The notes under the pieces are model-generated. The model was given only the letters and a program-made list of their open reading frames with translations. It searched no databases and had not been told where the DNA came from. This document shows positions 32,407 through 42,616 of a stretch of DNA of 64,000 nucleotides, piece after piece (the first letter of the stretch is position 1; each line of letters begins with the position of its first letter). The DNA comes from Enterobacter genomosp. O (GTDB lineage Bacteria; Pseudomonadota; Gammaproteobacteria; Enterobacterales; Enterobacteriaceae): NCBI RefSeq assembly GCF_001022965.1, contig NZ_LECZ01000021.1, positions 1-64,000 on the forward strand, read 5' to 3'. Made by a program: the position numbers and the translations under genes.

Positions 32407-32478
32407 ATTCGTTTCCTCTTAAGTCGCGACACTGTAGAGGAAACGATTTACGATAAATATCCGCCAAATGGCTGTTGA

Positions 32479-33018
32479 TCAGGAATTGTTATTCAGGTAT
32501 TCCTGCCGTAATAAACCAAATAACCAGTCATTATGCCAGCGCCCCGCGAGGAAATAGCTCTCACGTAATTCCCCTTCCAGGCAAAAGTGGGCTTTTTCCA
32601 GCAGACGTCTTGAGGCGACATTCCCCGCCGTGACGGTGGCGGTGAGTCGGCGTATACCCCCCTCTTCAAAGGCATAGCGGCAAAGCGCCTGCAGGGATTC
32701 GAAGCCGTAGCCTTTTCCCTGCGCCTCGGGTGCGAAAAGAAAACCGACCTCAGCGCAATCCTCCTCCCGATGAATATACCCGGTAACCCCCAGCGGAGCA
32801 CGGGAGAGGGCATCACGAACGACGAGACACAGCCAGTGCGCGCTGCCTGGCGTCCAGGGTGTCAGACGAGCATCAAACGCCTCGCGAATGGCGGTAACGG
32901 GACGGTCTTCCGCGACAAAGCGCATGACGTCAGGGTGCTGCTGCAATCCCAGAAAAAAGGGCCAGTCCTGTTCCTGCAGAGGCGAGCAGTGAAGGCGAGG
33001 GGTGATTAAAACAGGCAT
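32479..33018 (-). CDS. GNAT N-acetyltransferase (RimJ/RimL type)
   Basis: A 179-residue cytosolic acetyltransferase with the acetyl-CoA loop QGKGYG (motif A, about residues 112-117) and the family's late NxxSxxLLEK segment (NVASRRLLEK). Similar proteins acetylate ribosomal protein N-termini or small molecules; the substrate here is unknown. It is divergent from the gene at 33166 and absent from this place in E. coli. Confidence 0.85.
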   Translation of the reverse strand: MPVLITPRLHCSPLQEQDWPFFLGLQQHPDVMRFVAEDRPVTAIREAFDARLTPWTPGSAHWLCLVVRDALSRAPLGVTGYIHREEDCAEVGFLFAPEAQGKGYGFESLQALCRYAFEEGGIRRLTATVTAGNVASRRLLEKAHFCLEGELRESYFLAGRWHNDWLFGLLRQEYLNNNS

Positions 33019-33165
33019 TCAGATTCTCCTGACACTTTTTAAATGATTTTAGGGTTGTCACTTTATTTCAACAGAAAGTCAGGTATGGTTAACCTCGTAT
33101 AAATAAAAAGAAAAACGGCCGTCACGTGCCCATTTCGATGTTTTCGTTGTCACTTAAGGTAAATA

Positions 33166-34755
33166 ATGACCCTCAGCACATCACATCATATTCGCGAACA
33201 GTTCGAACACTGTCTGGCGGTCATTCGCCATGCGTCGGTGGAAATTTTGCTTCTTCTGAATGTACATGCTTCTGAGGGTAAAGATCCACGCTGGTTCCTG
33301 GAACAGCTGGACAGCGCGCGATTAGCCCTGGGGGGCTGGGGAGCCGTTGCGAAGAAGCTCAACCTGAATGATGCCGAGATGTCGGAATTTACGCTCCAGC
33401 TGCGCCTGCTGCAGCAGCGCGTACCGCAATATGAAAGCGGACAGGATGTGAGTGAAAACCAGCTTATTGCGGCGATGCGGTTTGTGACCGCGCTGGAACA
33501 TCTCCGCCTGCAGCAGCCGCTGTTGACCTACAGCACGGACCTTGCACCGGGAAGCGAGCTTCAGCAGCAGCAGGCGCAAAAACAGGTCCGCGCGATAGAG
33601 CTGATGATCAAAGGGCTCATCCAGCAGGCCTGGCCCGATCAGGTGCGGCTGAACAACCATCTGAAGACCCTGTTTAACGCTGACCGCGTAAGACGCTGGC
33701 TGAAGCTCGGCGAGATCAACGACGTCCTGAGCGGCATGATGTTCAGTGAACTGGCGCAGATGCTGGTGGATAAAAAAGAGTTCAGCCGCTATTACGCTTC
33801 GCTGTTCAGCGATCCGTCCATGCTGACGCTGCTGGTTGAACCGCGTAAAACCCTGCAAACCTTCCTCGATGACATTCGGCAAATTCGCAACAACATAACC
33901 GTTCAGAAAACGTTAAGTTCGGCGCAAATTCAGCTGCTGGATAACTACTACACCCAGATCGCGCGGCCGGTTCAACGCGCGTTTGAAGAGGGGAGAACGC
34001 GCGTCAACCCGGCCGGATTCATGGCGGTGGATGCCAGCGAGTTACACACTTTCTGGGAAAAGGCGCAGAAAATGGATCGGGTCACCGGCGGGGATCTGTT
34101 TGAAGTCCGTGACACCATTGAAAAGCCGACCCAGCGCGCGCCGCGCACGCCCGAACAACGCGAGCAGCTCATTTCCGGTGCGTTATGGGGGGCGGTTGGC
34201 GTCATGGTGATTGCCATCGTGGCGGGGGGCTTCTGGCTGGTGACCAGCAGCAAGCCGCAGCCTGCGGCCGTCAGTGCAGCAGAAGCGCCTCCTCCACAGG
34301 AAATGCGCGAAACGCCTTCCTCGCGCGAGACGCTAACGCGGATGGGGGTGACCTGGGACGAGAATAACTTCCGATCGGCCATTAACCGCAACGATACCCG
34401 CGTGGCGCTGCTCTTTTTACAGGGCGGGATGGACTGGAAGCTTTCCTGGACCGAAGAGGCGATGTCGGCAGGCTATGACGATGTGCTGGAGCTGATGTTG
34501 CGCTACCGGCAGAACATGGTGGAAGAGAAGCCGTGCCGCCGCTTCATCAACACGCTCAGCCACGCCATGTCGAACGGCGAGTCTCTGACCTCAGTACGTA
34601 AAGAGTATCTTAAAGCCTTCTGCACCGTGCCTGCCGTGGTCAAACGCCAGCAGCACGATCTCGACATGGCAACGCGCCGCGCGCAGTCGCAGCCGGATGC
34701 CGCCACGAAAAAATGGCAGTCTATTCAGACTGCCATTTATGAGGTGATCCGCTGA
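33166..34755 (+). CDS. Membrane protein, probably STY4199-family HEPN domain protein
   Basis: A 529-residue protein. About residues 1-325 are helical and rich in Gln and Leu; one transmembrane helix lies at about 340-362 (LISGALWGAVGVMVIAIVAG), then a Pro/Ala linker and a C-terminal region of ankyrin-like helices (about 390-480). I recall a family in Salmonella and Enterobacter named STY4199 with a HEPN domain, and this appears to belong to it; a possible HEPN RNxxxx segment is RNNITVQ. Function is unknown. AAGGT precedes the ATG. It converges on treF across two hairpin repeats. Confidence 0.6.
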   Translation: MTLSTSHHIREQFEHCLAVIRHASVEILLLLNVHASEGKDPRWFLEQLDSARLALGGWGAVAKKLNLNDAEMSEFTLQLRLLQQRVPQYESGQDVSENQLIAAMRFVTALEHLRLQQPLLTYSTDLAPGSELQQQQAQKQVRAIELMIKGLIQQAWPDQVRLNNHLKTLFNADRVRRWLKLGEINDVLSGMMFSELAQMLVDKKEFSRYYASLFSDPSMLTLLVEPRKTLQTFLDDIRQIRNNITVQKTLSSAQIQLLDNYYTQIARPVQRAFEEGRTRVNPAGFMAVDASELHTFWEKAQKMDRVTGGDLFEVRDTIEKPTQRAPRTPEQREQLISGALWGAVGVMVIAIVAGGFWLVTSSKPQPAAVSAAEAPPPQEMRETPSSRETLTRMGVTWDENNFRSAINRNDTRVALLFLQGGMDWKLSWTEEAMSAGYDDVLELMLRYRQNMVEEKPCRRFINTLSHAMSNGESLTSVRKEYLKAFCTVPAVVKRQQHDLDMATRRAQSQPDAATKKWQSIQTAIYEVIR

Positions 34756-34761
34756 TCGCTT

Positions 34762-34836
34762 CTCCCTCTCCCACAGGAAGAGGGCCTGCATCTTTCTCCC
34801 TCTCCCATTGGGAGAGGGCCGGGGTGAGGGGATCAG
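34762..34836. repeat. Dispersed CCCTCTCCC hairpin repeats, copies 4 and 5
   Basis: Two copies in tandem: CCCTCTCCC / GGAAGAGGG (34764-34784, imperfect) and CCCTCTCCC / GGGAGAGGG (34798-34818), the second followed by CCGGGGTGAGGGGATC. They lie between the convergent genes at 33166 and treF. Confidence 0.85.
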
Positions 34837-34851
34837 ACCGCACCCCACCAC

Positions 34852-36501
34852 TCAAGGCTCCCCATACAACCCAATCAGACGGCGCACCACGCCGTTAGTC
34901 CAGCCGAAGCCATCCTGAAGCGGGTACTCACCCCCGCCCCCTTCGCGCGGCGTACTGCTGGCGATATGGTACTTCTCAATCAGCTTATGGTGCGTCTTAT
35001 AAAAATGGTTCACCGTATGCAGCCAGCTCCAGGCGATCTCATCCCCCAGCGAGTCATTGCCATACTGTTTGAACCCCTGAATCGCCATCCACTGCAGCGG
35101 CGCCCAGCCGTTGGGTTTATCCCACTGCTCGCCGGTTTCGTATTCGGTGGCCAGAATCCCGCCCGGCGTCAGCAGCCGCGCTTTGACCGCATCAGACAGG
35201 CGCTCGGCCTGCTCATGGGTCGCCATGCCAACGTACAGCGGCACAATGCTGGCGGCAGAAAACAGCGCCAGCTCTTCGCGTCGCCAGTCGTAATCGCGGT
35301 AGCAGCCGCTCTCCTCATCCCACAGATAGCGGTTCACCGCTGCGCGGCGATCGCTGGCTTTCTGGCGGAACAGGTCGGCCGTCTCTTTATCCCCTTTTGA
35401 CGCCGAGATGTTGGCGATCGCGCTTTCCAGCTTGAACAGGAAGGCGTTCAAATCGATGGGGATAAACTGCGTGGTGCGGATGCTGGCGAGCCGCGACGGA
35501 TCGCGCAGCCAGCGGGACGAGTAATCCCAGCCTGACGCCGCACCCGCACGCAGGTCGCGATACACCTCATTGGGCGGACGACCAGAGTGACGGGCGGTTT
35601 CCACGTCCTCAATCCACGATTCGTCGCGCGGGGTGTCACGGTCGTCCCAGTAGCGGTTGAGCAATGAACCGTCCGGCATACGCACGGCGCTGCGGTAAGC
35701 CTGGTTAAGCAGCAGCGATTCCGCACCATCCATCCAGAAGGCGTACTCCATTTTGAGGTGATCCAGATAGCGTTTCGCACCGCGCACGCCGTCCTCCTCA
35801 AACAGCTCCACCATCAGCGCAAAGACCGGCGGCTGAGAGCGGCTGAGGTAATAGGTGCGGTTGCCGTTGGGGATATGGCCGTAGCGCTCGATAAGCCACG
35901 CGAAGTTATCCGCCATACACTTCAGCAGATCGTTGCGCCCGCTCTCCGCCAGACCCAGCATGGAGAAATAGGAATCCCAGTAGTAGGTCTCGCTGAATCG
36001 CCCGCCGGGAACGATATAGGCCTGCGGCAGCGCCAGCAGGGAAGACCAGGGAATATGGTCCTGCGGCTCGCGCGTCAGCACGGGCCACAGATTATCAATG
36101 TGCTCTTTCAGGGACAGGCCCGGGTCAGAGACATATTCTGAGCTGTACGTTTCCGGCATCCAGAAGTGGTTCTCCACAAACTGGCGCAGGTCGAAATCCC
36201 GGTGGCGTCTGACCTTGCGATAGCGAATCAGGATGTCCAGCGGGTCCATCTTGGGCGCGCAGTCGGGGAAGGTTTTGCTGTCCGCAAACAGCCGCGACGA
36301 CTGCACGTGTTCAAACAGTTCAAGGTAGCGGTCTGCGGGCGTCAGCGCATCCGACGCGGGCAGCCCTTCAATCATTTCCGGTTCCGGCTCCGCCTCGATC
36401 ATCTCATCCAGTTTTAACTCGCAGGGATCGGTCTCGTAGCGCAGCTCTTCTGCAATCTCGAACTCGATGTTCTCGGTAGCCTGTAGTTTCTGGTTGAACA
36501 T
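34852..36501 (-). CDS. treF: Cytoplasmic trehalase TreF
   Basis: Hydrolyses trehalose to two glucose molecules in the cytoplasm after osmotic stress. It has 549 residues, the E. coli length. GH37 signatures [15 protein letters not shown] and [12 protein letters not shown] are present, as is the glycine-rich GGGGEY near the C-terminus. There is no signal peptide, which distinguishes it from TreA. In E. coli treF neighbours yhjB; here three extra genes lie between. Upstream is a weak copy of the adhesin-locus palindrome. Confidence 0.97.
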   Translation of the reverse strand: MFNQKLQATENIEFEIAEELRYETDPCELKLDEMIEAEPEPEMIEGLPASDALTPADRYLELFEHVQSSRLFADSKTFPDCAPKMDPLDILIRYRKVRRHRDFDLRQFVENHFWMPETYSSEYVSDPGLSLKEHIDNLWPVLTREPQDHIPWSSLLALPQAYIVPGGRFSETYYWDSYFSMLGLAESGRNDLLKCMADNFAWLIERYGHIPNGNRTYYLSRSQPPVFALMVELFEEDGVRGAKRYLDHLKMEYAFWMDGAESLLLNQAYRSAVRMPDGSLLNRYWDDRDTPRDESWIEDVETARHSGRPPNEVYRDLRAGAASGWDYSSRWLRDPSRLASIRTTQFIPIDLNAFLFKLESAIANISASKGDKETADLFRQKASDRRAAVNRYLWDEESGCYRDYDWRREELALFSAASIVPLYVGMATHEQAERLSDAVKARLLTPGGILATEYETGEQWDKPNGWAPLQWMAIQGFKQYGNDSLGDEIAWSWLHTVNHFYKTHHKLIEKYHIASSTPREGGGGEYPLQDGFGWTNGVVRRLIGLYGEP

Positions 36502-36532
36502 GGTGATAAGGACCTCCGGTTGTGTGTTCTAA

Positions 36533-36544
36533 AAGACAGGTTTA
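36533..36544 (-). promoter_or_regulatory. Weak AAGAC-NN-GTCTT-type site before treF
   Basis: AAGACAGGTTTA matches the left half and centre of the adhesin-locus palindrome but has two differences in the right half. It lies 32 bases upstream of treF and could be chance. Confidence 0.3.
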
Positions 36545-36687
36545 TCCGGGCGTCCTATAAGCGTAGACATTCGCTTCGGTAGTTGGGGAGGGATATGTGC
36601 GGTAGATCACTATTTTCGGAGCATTCGTTTTGCAACGATTTATGTCATCAAGCCCGAACAGACCGTCGCCCGGGCATCTTCCGGCGC

Positions 36688-37311
36688 TCAGTACAGATAA
36701 TTCCGTTTTGCCAGGTCAACCAGTTCCGCCAGACGTGTCATCTTGAATTTTGCCATGATGCGCTGCTTATACGCGCTTACCTTTTTATTATTCATATTCA
36801 GCAGTGAGGCGATAATCTGGTTGCTGTAGCCCGCAGAAATATAGCGCAAAATACAGATATCAATGTGCGACAACGATAATAACAGCGATGCATCACGGGG
36901 ATAGCGGTAGTGGTGCTGCCACAACTCAGAACCATAGCAATAGCCCCCGGAGGTGATCTTGTTGACGGTGGTAATAATTTTATCAAGGGAACTGTTTTTA
37001 TTTATATAGCCTGACACACCGGCCCGTCTGCTCAACTGAATATGAAAATCGCTGGAGGACGACGACAAAATAAGAACCTTTATATTAGGGTAGGATTTTC
37101 TTATTTGTACCAGATGAGAGAAAACCTCAGGGCTCTGTTGTAGATGCTCCATAATAATCAGGTCAGCATCTAGCGCCGGCAACGCGCTGTGCATTGCCTC
37201 AATCGTTAGGAATTGTGCCGCAGTCTGATAACCGTGTTCTGCTAATAAACCCTGGATGCCTGTTCGGAGCAAGGAACTGACATCCATGAGAATGACTTTT
37301 TTATCTGACAT
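36688..37311 (-). CDS. Orphan LuxR/NarL-type regulator with altered receiver domain
   Basis: About 207 residues from MSDKKVILMDVSS; a longer form from 37422 (244 residues) is possible. The N-terminal receiver-like domain has one acidic-pocket aspartate (Asp10), and Glu55 where the phosphoacceptor aspartate is expected (ADLIIMEHL), while the conserved lysine is kept (YINKNS). The C-terminal HTH (about residues 142-195) is LuxR-like. It is probably phosphorylation-independent, like BglJ-type partners of RcsB, but that is inference. It is divergent from the first giant adhesin gene and so a likely regulator of it. Confidence 0.75.
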   Translation of the reverse strand: MSDKKVILMDVSSLLRTGIQGLLAEHGYQTAAQFLTIEAMHSALPALDADLIIMEHLQQSPEVFSHLVQIRKSYPNIKVLILSSSSSDFHIQLSRRAGVSGYINKNSSLDKIITTVNKITSGGYCYGSELWQHHYRYPRDASLLLSLSHIDICILRYISAGYSNQIIASLLNMNNKKVSAYKQRIMAKFKMTRLAELVDLAKRNYLY

Positions 37312-37461
37312 TCCTGATTGTCCTGATTGGGTGACAAAAATGTCATTTTCCCTGTGCGCTAAAAAAAGTTGGCTAAGACTTGTCTTTATCTTTGCCATTA
37401 TTTTCTTGCGTTCAGATGCCATCAGGTGACAGCGTCTCTTACCTCCTTTTCTCCCTCCTCT

Positions 37462-37499
37462 AAGACATATAAGACCGGTTTGCGACAGGTCTTATTAAG
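37462..37499 (+). promoter_or_regulatory. Tandem AAGAC / GTCTT sites in front of adhesin 1
   Basis: AAGACCGGTTTG (37471-37482) and GCGACAGGTCTT (37482-37493) abut, with centres 11 bases apart, about one helical turn. Together they form AAGACC-N11-GGTCTT. A further AAGAC half-site is at 37462. The sites lie 118-149 bases before the adhesin 1 start, in the 299-base divergent region shared with the orphan regulator. Confidence 0.6.
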
Positions 37500-37610
37500 C
37501 CAAAACTTGCCAGCCGGGAAGATAGCGTCAGCCAGGGAATGTATCCCGTATGGAAGTGCGTCTGGCGCATTGCGCGGACACAGATCGATTATTTACACGA
37601 GAATTTAAAC

Positions 37611-40600
37611 ATGACTCTCAAGCCAGTAAATATTGCAGTCGTTGATAAAGAGACGATTGTCAAAGCTGACGTTCTGCGCAGTGAAAAGGTTGGCAGTGCT
37701 GTCAAAATCAAAGCCATTCCGAATGCAAAATACATTCTTGCTGAAGGGGAAAATGGCGTCGCGCCAGAAAACATTACGCTGAAACGCGTAGGCAAAGACC
37801 TGTTCGTCATGCTGGAAGGCACTGACGAGGATCAGCCACAGCTGATTATTGAAGACTATTTCGACAACCCGGGTGAACTGGTCGGTAAAGGCGAAGATGG
37901 CCAATGGCATGAGTACATTGCTACTGACGGCGACGACGACGACAAAGCCGCTTTCCTGCTGGATGGAGAATCCTCCGCTCAGGCGCTGGGTGCGGGCGCT
38001 ATTGCGGGCCTGGACGGTCTGGCCGTCGCGGGCACTGCGTTTTCTCCTGCTCTGCTGGCGCTGGGTGCGTTAGCCGGGATTGGTGCGCTGGTGGGCCTGG
38101 GCGCGATTATTCGTCATAACCGTGATGATGGCCACAAAGACAATAATAAAGGCACTGTTACCCCTGCACCTGTAACGACCCCAGAACTGAAAGACGTGCA
38201 CGACGACTACGGCACGAAAACCGGCTCGATCCCCCAAAACGGCGTCACCGATGACGCGACCCCAACCTTCAGCGGTACCGGTAAGCCGGGCGATATCGTT
38301 GAATTCTGGGAAAACAACCAAAAGCTGGGTGAAACCCGCGTTAATCCTGATGGTTCCTGGACCTGGACGCCGGAAACCCCGTTGTCTCACGGCGATCATA
38401 GCATTGTGCTGATCGGTAAAGGCCCGGACGGCCGCACCAGCGCGCCGAGCGATTCTTTTGACTTCACCGTTGATCTGGAAGCGCCTGTTAAGCCGGGAAT
38501 CGGCGAAGTGGAAGATAACGTCGGTGACGTAACTGGTCCTATTCACAACGGTGATGCGACCGACGACAAACAGCCCGTCTTCCGCGGCGAAGGCGCTACG
38601 CCTGGCGATACCGTCCGCCTGATCGTTGACGACGAAGTGGTCGGCACGGCGATCGTGGGTGAAGACGGCAAATGGGAAGTGACGCCGGAAAATCCTCTGG
38701 ATGGCGGCAGCCACTCAGGCAAGGTGATCATCACCGATCCGGCGGGTAACGACAGCGAACCGTCTGATGACTTTAAATTTATTGTCGTACCGGAAAAACC
38801 GATCATCGGCGAAGTAGAAGACGACGTCGGTACCGTTGTCGGTCCGATTCAGAACGGTGGGGCAACTGACGACACACAGCCGACATTCCGTGGCGAAGGT
38901 GCTACGCCTGGCGATACCGTACGCCTGATCGTGGACGACGAACTGGTGGGTACCGCGATCGTTGGCGACGACGGTAAGTGGGCGGTCACGCCGGAAAATC
39001 CCCTGGATGGCGGCAGCCACACCGGGAAAGTGATCATTGCCGATCCTGAAGGCAATGCCAGCGAACCGTCAGATGACTTTAAATTTATTGTTGATCTGGA
39101 GCCACCGGTCAAACCTGTTATTGGTGACGTCGAAGATGACGTAGGACCGGTTGTGGGCCCTATCCACGATGGCGATACCACTGACGACACCCTTCCGGTA
39201 TTCCGCGGCGACAATGGCACGCCCGGCGACACCGTGCGTCTGATTATTGACGATGGCGTCGTGGGCACGGCGATTGTCGGCGATGACGGCAAATGGGAAG
39301 TTACTCCGGAAAATCCACTGGGCGATGGCGATCATGAAGCGGTTGTGGTGATCGTCGATCCTGTCGGTAACGCCAGCGAACCGTCCGATCCGATCGGCTT
39401 TATTGTTGATACCACGCCGCCGGCAAAACCGACAATTGAGACCGTATTTGATGATGCTGGCCTGAAAACAGGTTTCCTGGCAAACGGCGATATCACCGAT
39501 GACAGCACTCCGGACTTCACCGGTACCGCAGAAAAAAACAGCGTTGTGCACATCATCGTCAATGGCCGTGAAGTGGGCTCGGTGACTGCGGATGCGACAG
39601 GGAAATGGACCTGGACACCTTCTCCGGCGCTGACCAATGGTCACTATGACGTCAGCGTCGTCGCTGAAGATAAGGCCGGTCTTCGCTCTGAACCGTCCGA
39701 CGCGTTCGCGTTTGACGTTGTGGCGGGCGGTATTCCGACGGCGCCCGCCATCACTGACGTGATCGACGACGTGGAATCGCACACCGGTACCATCCAGCAG
39801 GGCGGCATCACGAACGATGACCAACCGACCATCACCGGTACGGGTCAGGATGGCACTACCGTTTATCTGTACGACGGCGCTAACCCGAACCCGATCGGCA
39901 GCGCGGTGGTGACGGGCGGAACCTGGACCATTGATATCGCCACGCCGCTGGCGCAGGGCGAGCACCGCTTCCGCGCGGTAGCGGAAAACGCCGTTGGCAA
40001 CCGCAGCCCGGAGACGGGTGAGTGGGTGATTAATGTGGACTCCATCGCGCCAGGCGCAGCGACCGGCGTTGAGCTGTGGGATGACTTCGGTACGCCGGGC
40101 ATTATTGCGGACAACGACACCACCGATGACAACACCCCTACCTACCGTGGTCAGGGTGAGCCTGGCGGCACTGCAATCATCGACCTGGGTAATGGCACCA
40201 CCGTGCGTGTCCCGGTCGATGGCAGCGGCAACTGGAGCTATACCCCGGCACCTGCGCTGGCGGATGGCGATTATGCCTGGCGCGTCTCGATTGAAGATAA
40301 AGCGGGTAACGTCGGTCCGGCTTCCGATCCGATTCACTTTACCGTGGACACCAGCCGTAACGGGATCTCGATCGGCCACGTAGAAGATAACGAAGGGGCG
40401 GTGCAGGGCAATCTCGCCAGCGGCAGCCACACCGACGACACGACGCCAACCGTTGTGGGCCATGCCACGCCTGGCGCTGAGGTCAAAGTTTACCTGGACG
40501 GTACGCTGGTTGGCAGCGTGATTGCGGACCCGCGTACCGGTGAGTGGAAATACACCATCAATCCGGCGCTGTCAGCTGACGGAACTTACCAGATCACCGC

Positions 40601-42530
40601 CAGTGAAAACACCGGCACCGGCGACAGCGCTCAGACCGCACCGTTTGATTTAACGCTGGATACCCGCGTACCGGCAGGCACGTTCGACAGCGTATCGGAT
40701 GACGTGGGCCTGGTGCAGGGCGACCTGGCAAACCCGGCGGTGACCGATGACACCACGCCAACCCTGCACGGGACCGGCGTGGCGGGTGATGTGGTCTTTA
40801 TTTATGACGGCACCACGCTGATTGACTCCGTAACCGTCGGACCGGGCAACACCTGGAACTACACCCTGCCTGCGCAGAACAACGGCACAGAGCTGGCGTT
40901 GACCACGGTATTCCAGAGCCCGACCGGCGTCAGAAGCGCGCCGTCTGCGGAGTGGAAACTCATCATTGATACCGACGCACCACTCGGTAACGCGGTGGTT
41001 GACGGGATCACGCAGGACTCCGGCGTCAGCGGAAGCGACTTCATCACCAACAGTGGTAAAGCCGGTAGCCTGGTCAGCGGCCACCTCTCCGCGCCGCTGG
41101 AGGCGGGCGAGCGTGTGCTGGTCTCCGTTGATGGCGGCACAACCTGGCAAGAGGCGCTGGTCGACGGCAATCGGTGGGCGTTTGTCGATGGGCAGGGTCA
41201 TAGCGCGGACTGGACCATCCAGACTCGCGTGGTCGATGCCGCCGGGAACTACACCGAATCCTCTCAGAAGGTCGTGCTGGATCAGGTTGCGCCAGATGCG
41301 CCGACTGACGTGGTGCGCAGCGGTAACGACGTGACCGTCACGCTGCCGGGCAGTGGCGTGGTGGAAGGCGATACGGTGCTGGTGAAGAGCGGCGACATTA
41401 CCGTCACCCATACCCTGACGGCGGCAGACATTGCCAGCGGCAACGTGACCCTGACCATGCCTGCGGGCGGCTACACCGATATTCCGGTAGGGGCGGCAAT
41501 TATTGACGCGGCGGGGAACAGTTCGAGCTACCGGACCAGTGATTTTACCAGTACCAATAACTTCGAAAGCGATACGGAGTTCGCGGCCATTAATGCAGGT
41601 GCGTGGGTACACGGGATGCGTTTCTCCCACACGGCGGATACCGGCACGGCTGATTATGAGTTCGACAGACAGATCATTGGCACTGGAAGTACCAATAGCT
41701 TGTATTTGTACAGCAACTCTGCCGATACCGGAATGGCAGCCAGCATGTTTGTTGACTTCCAGTACGGTGCCCACACCGTCGATTTTGTTTTCAACCCGAG
41801 GGTTCCTGGTCCATCGACGGTGGTGACTTTCTACGACATTAACGGCAATGAAATTAGCTCTCAGAATGTGACTGCTTTTGGCAATAACCGCAACGTCTCT
41901 GTGTCGTTCACCAGTCCTGATGATACGCCGGTTTACCGAATGGAGATCCACCATCAGGAGCAGTCGGGCAGCATCGGGTTTGGTTTCAGTGTCGACAACC
42001 TGGTGGTAAGCGGTTCCGCGATAACCCTCACCCCAGGTGAATTCCTGGCGGATAACCAGGGCGATATCTGGTTCGGCGACGCGGCGGACAACCTGTACCA
42101 GGTTGCTGACGTGGGCAGCCTGAGCAGCGCAGTGATTCAGGGTGGCGAAGGCACCGATACGCTGAAGCTGCTGGGGGCGGATCAGCATCTCGATCTGAGC
42201 ACGCTGACCAACAACATCCAGTCCATGGAAGTGTTCGACATTACGGGAACAGGCAATAACACCCTGACGCTGAGCGCGGGCGATGTGCTGGAAAACGCTA
42301 CACAGAACCTGTTCCACCCAAACGACTTCAACCAAATGATGGTGAAGGGCAACGCGGGTGACACGGTGAACCTGAGCGACCTGCTGCCGAACGGAATGGA
42401 TCCGGGTAACTGGACCGATGGCGGGACAGTGAGTGTTGGGGGAGTGGAGTATCAGTCTTACCAAATGGATAGCCTGAATACCGAGATCCTCGTTCAGATG
42501 GGAGTCACGGTCACGCTGCAGAACCATTAA
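37611..42530 (+). CDS. Giant Ig-like-repeat adhesin 1 (BapA/LapF-type N-terminus)
   Basis: A 1639-residue secreted surface protein. Residues 1-122 resemble the BapA/Bap/LapF prefix domain, followed by a Gly/Ala-rich hydrophobic stretch (about 123-167) that may hold the protein in the secretion channel. About ten Ig-like repeats of roughly 100 residues follow (about 190-1230), most carrying TDDxxPxxxGxG and SxPSDxxxFxVD features. Then come an atypical repeat, a beta-rich lectin-like region (about 1317-1472) and a C-terminal type I secretion module (about 1475-1639) shared with adhesin 2 and the small protein at 59427. There is no Sec signal peptide. The start at ATG 37611 (MTLKPVNIAVV) fits the family. 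The T1SS genes follow at 49 kb. A biofilm matrix role is inferred from family. Confidence 0.88.
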   Translation: MTLKPVNIAVVDKETIVKADVLRSEKVGSAVKIKAIPNAKYILAEGENGVAPENITLKRVGKDLFVMLEGTDEDQPQLIIEDYFDNPGELVGKGEDGQWHEYIATDGDDDDKAAFLLDGESSAQALGAGAIAGLDGLAVAGTAFSPALLALGALAGIGALVGLGAIIRHNRDDGHKDNNKGTVTPAPVTTPELKDVHDDYGTKTGSIPQNGVTDDATPTFSGTGKPGDIVEFWENNQKLGETRVNPDGSWTWTPETPLSHGDHSIVLIGKGPDGRTSAPSDSFDFTVDLEAPVKPGIGEVEDNVGDVTGPIHNGDATDDKQPVFRGEGATPGDTVRLIVDDEVVGTAIVGEDGKWEVTPENPLDGGSHSGKVIITDPAGNDSEPSDDFKFIVVPEKPIIGEVEDDVGTVVGPIQNGGATDDTQPTFRGEGATPGDTVRLIVDDELVGTAIVGDDGKWAVTPENPLDGGSHTGKVIIADPEGNASEPSDDFKFIVDLEPPVKPVIGDVEDDVGPVVGPIHDGDTTDDTLPVFRGDNGTPGDTVRLIIDDGVVGTAIVGDDGKWEVTPENPLGDGDHEAVVVIVDPVGNASEPSDPIGFIVDTTPPAKPTIETVFDDAGLKTGFLANGDITDDSTPDFTGTAEKNSVVHIIVNGREVGSVTADATGKWTWTPSPALTNGHYDVSVVAEDKAGLRSEPSDAFAFDVVAGGIPTAPAITDVIDDVESHTGTIQQGGITNDDQPTITGTGQDGTTVYLYDGANPNPIGSAVVTGGTWTIDIATPLAQGEHRFRAVAENAVGNRSPETGEWVINVDSIAPGAATGVELWDDFGTPGIIADNDTTDDNTPTYRGQGEPGGTAIIDLGNGTTVRVPVDGSGNWSYTPAPALADGDYAWRVSIEDKAGNVGPASDPIHFTVDTSRNGISIGHVEDNEGAVQGNLASGSHTDDTTPTVVGHATPGAEVKVYLDGTLVGSVIADPRTGEWKYTINPALSADGTYQITASENTGTGDSAQTAPFDLTLDTRVPAGTFDSVSDDVGLVQGDLANPAVTDDTTPTLHGTGVAGDVVFIYDGTTLIDSVTVGPGNTWNYTLPAQNNGTELALTTVFQSPTGVRSAPSAEWKLIIDTDAPLGNAVVDGITQDSGVSGSDFITNSGKAGSLVSGHLSAPLEAGERVLVSVDGGTTWQEALVDGNRWAFVDGQGHSADWTIQTRVVDAAGNYTESSQKVVLDQVAPDAPTDVVRSGNDVTVTLPGSGVVEGDTVLVKSGDITVTHTLTAADIASGNVTLTMPAGGYTDIPVGAAIIDAAGNSSSYRTSDFTSTNNFESDTEFAAINAGAWVHGMRFSHTADTGTADYEFDRQIIGTGSTNSLYLYSNSADTGMAASMFVDFQYGAHTVDFVFNPRVPGPSTVVTFYDINGNEISSQNVTAFGNNRNVSVSFTSPDDTPVYRMEIHHQEQSGSIGFGFSVDNLVVSGSAITLTPGEFLADNQGDIWFGDAADNLYQVADVGSLSSAVIQGGEGTDTLKLLGADQHLDLSTLTNNIQSMEVFDITGTGNNTLTLSAGDVLENATQNLFHPNDFNQMMVKGNAGDTVNLSDLLPNGMDPGNWTDGGTVSVGGVEYQSYQMDSLNTEILVQMGVTVTLQNH
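38179..41280 (+). repeat. Ig-like repeat array of adhesin 1
   Basis: About ten coding repeats of roughly 300 bases. Repeats 2-4 are close relatives (each with a segment like GDTVRLIVDDEVVGTAIVG). Repeats 4-9 occur in the same order and type as repeats 4-9 of adhesin 2, recognisable by openings such as AKPTI, TAPAITDV, ELWDDFGTPG, VSDDVG. Confidence 0.85.
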
Positions 42531-42545
42531 TTGATGCCAGGAAAG

Positions 42546-42569
42546 GGAGGTTCCCTCGGGGGAACCTCC
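42546..42569 (+). terminator. Intercistronic hairpin between the adhesin genes
   Basis: A perfect 10-bp stem (GGAGGTTCCC / GGGAACCTCC) with a 4-base loop, followed by AGGATGTTTTA, lies 16 bases after the adhesin 1 stop and 48 bases before the adhesin 2 start. It may partly terminate or protect the upstream message. Confidence 0.6.
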
Positions 42570-42616
42570 AGGATGTTTTAGACCAAACCATAAACAGAAT
42601 TCATTTGGAAAATAGT

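Noticed and set aside
36502..37610. Island boundaries (tRNA, direct repeats, integrase) at the left edge of the adhesin locus
   Set aside because: I found no tRNA gene, phage or transposon gene, or clear flanking direct repeat; base composition does not change visibly, so recent transfer cannot be supported.
37730..38110. A LapG-type cleavage site in the adhesin 1 N-terminus
   Set aside because: No TAAG or PAAG-type motif is seen in the hydrophobic Gly/Ala-rich segment, and no lapD or lapG homologue is in the window.
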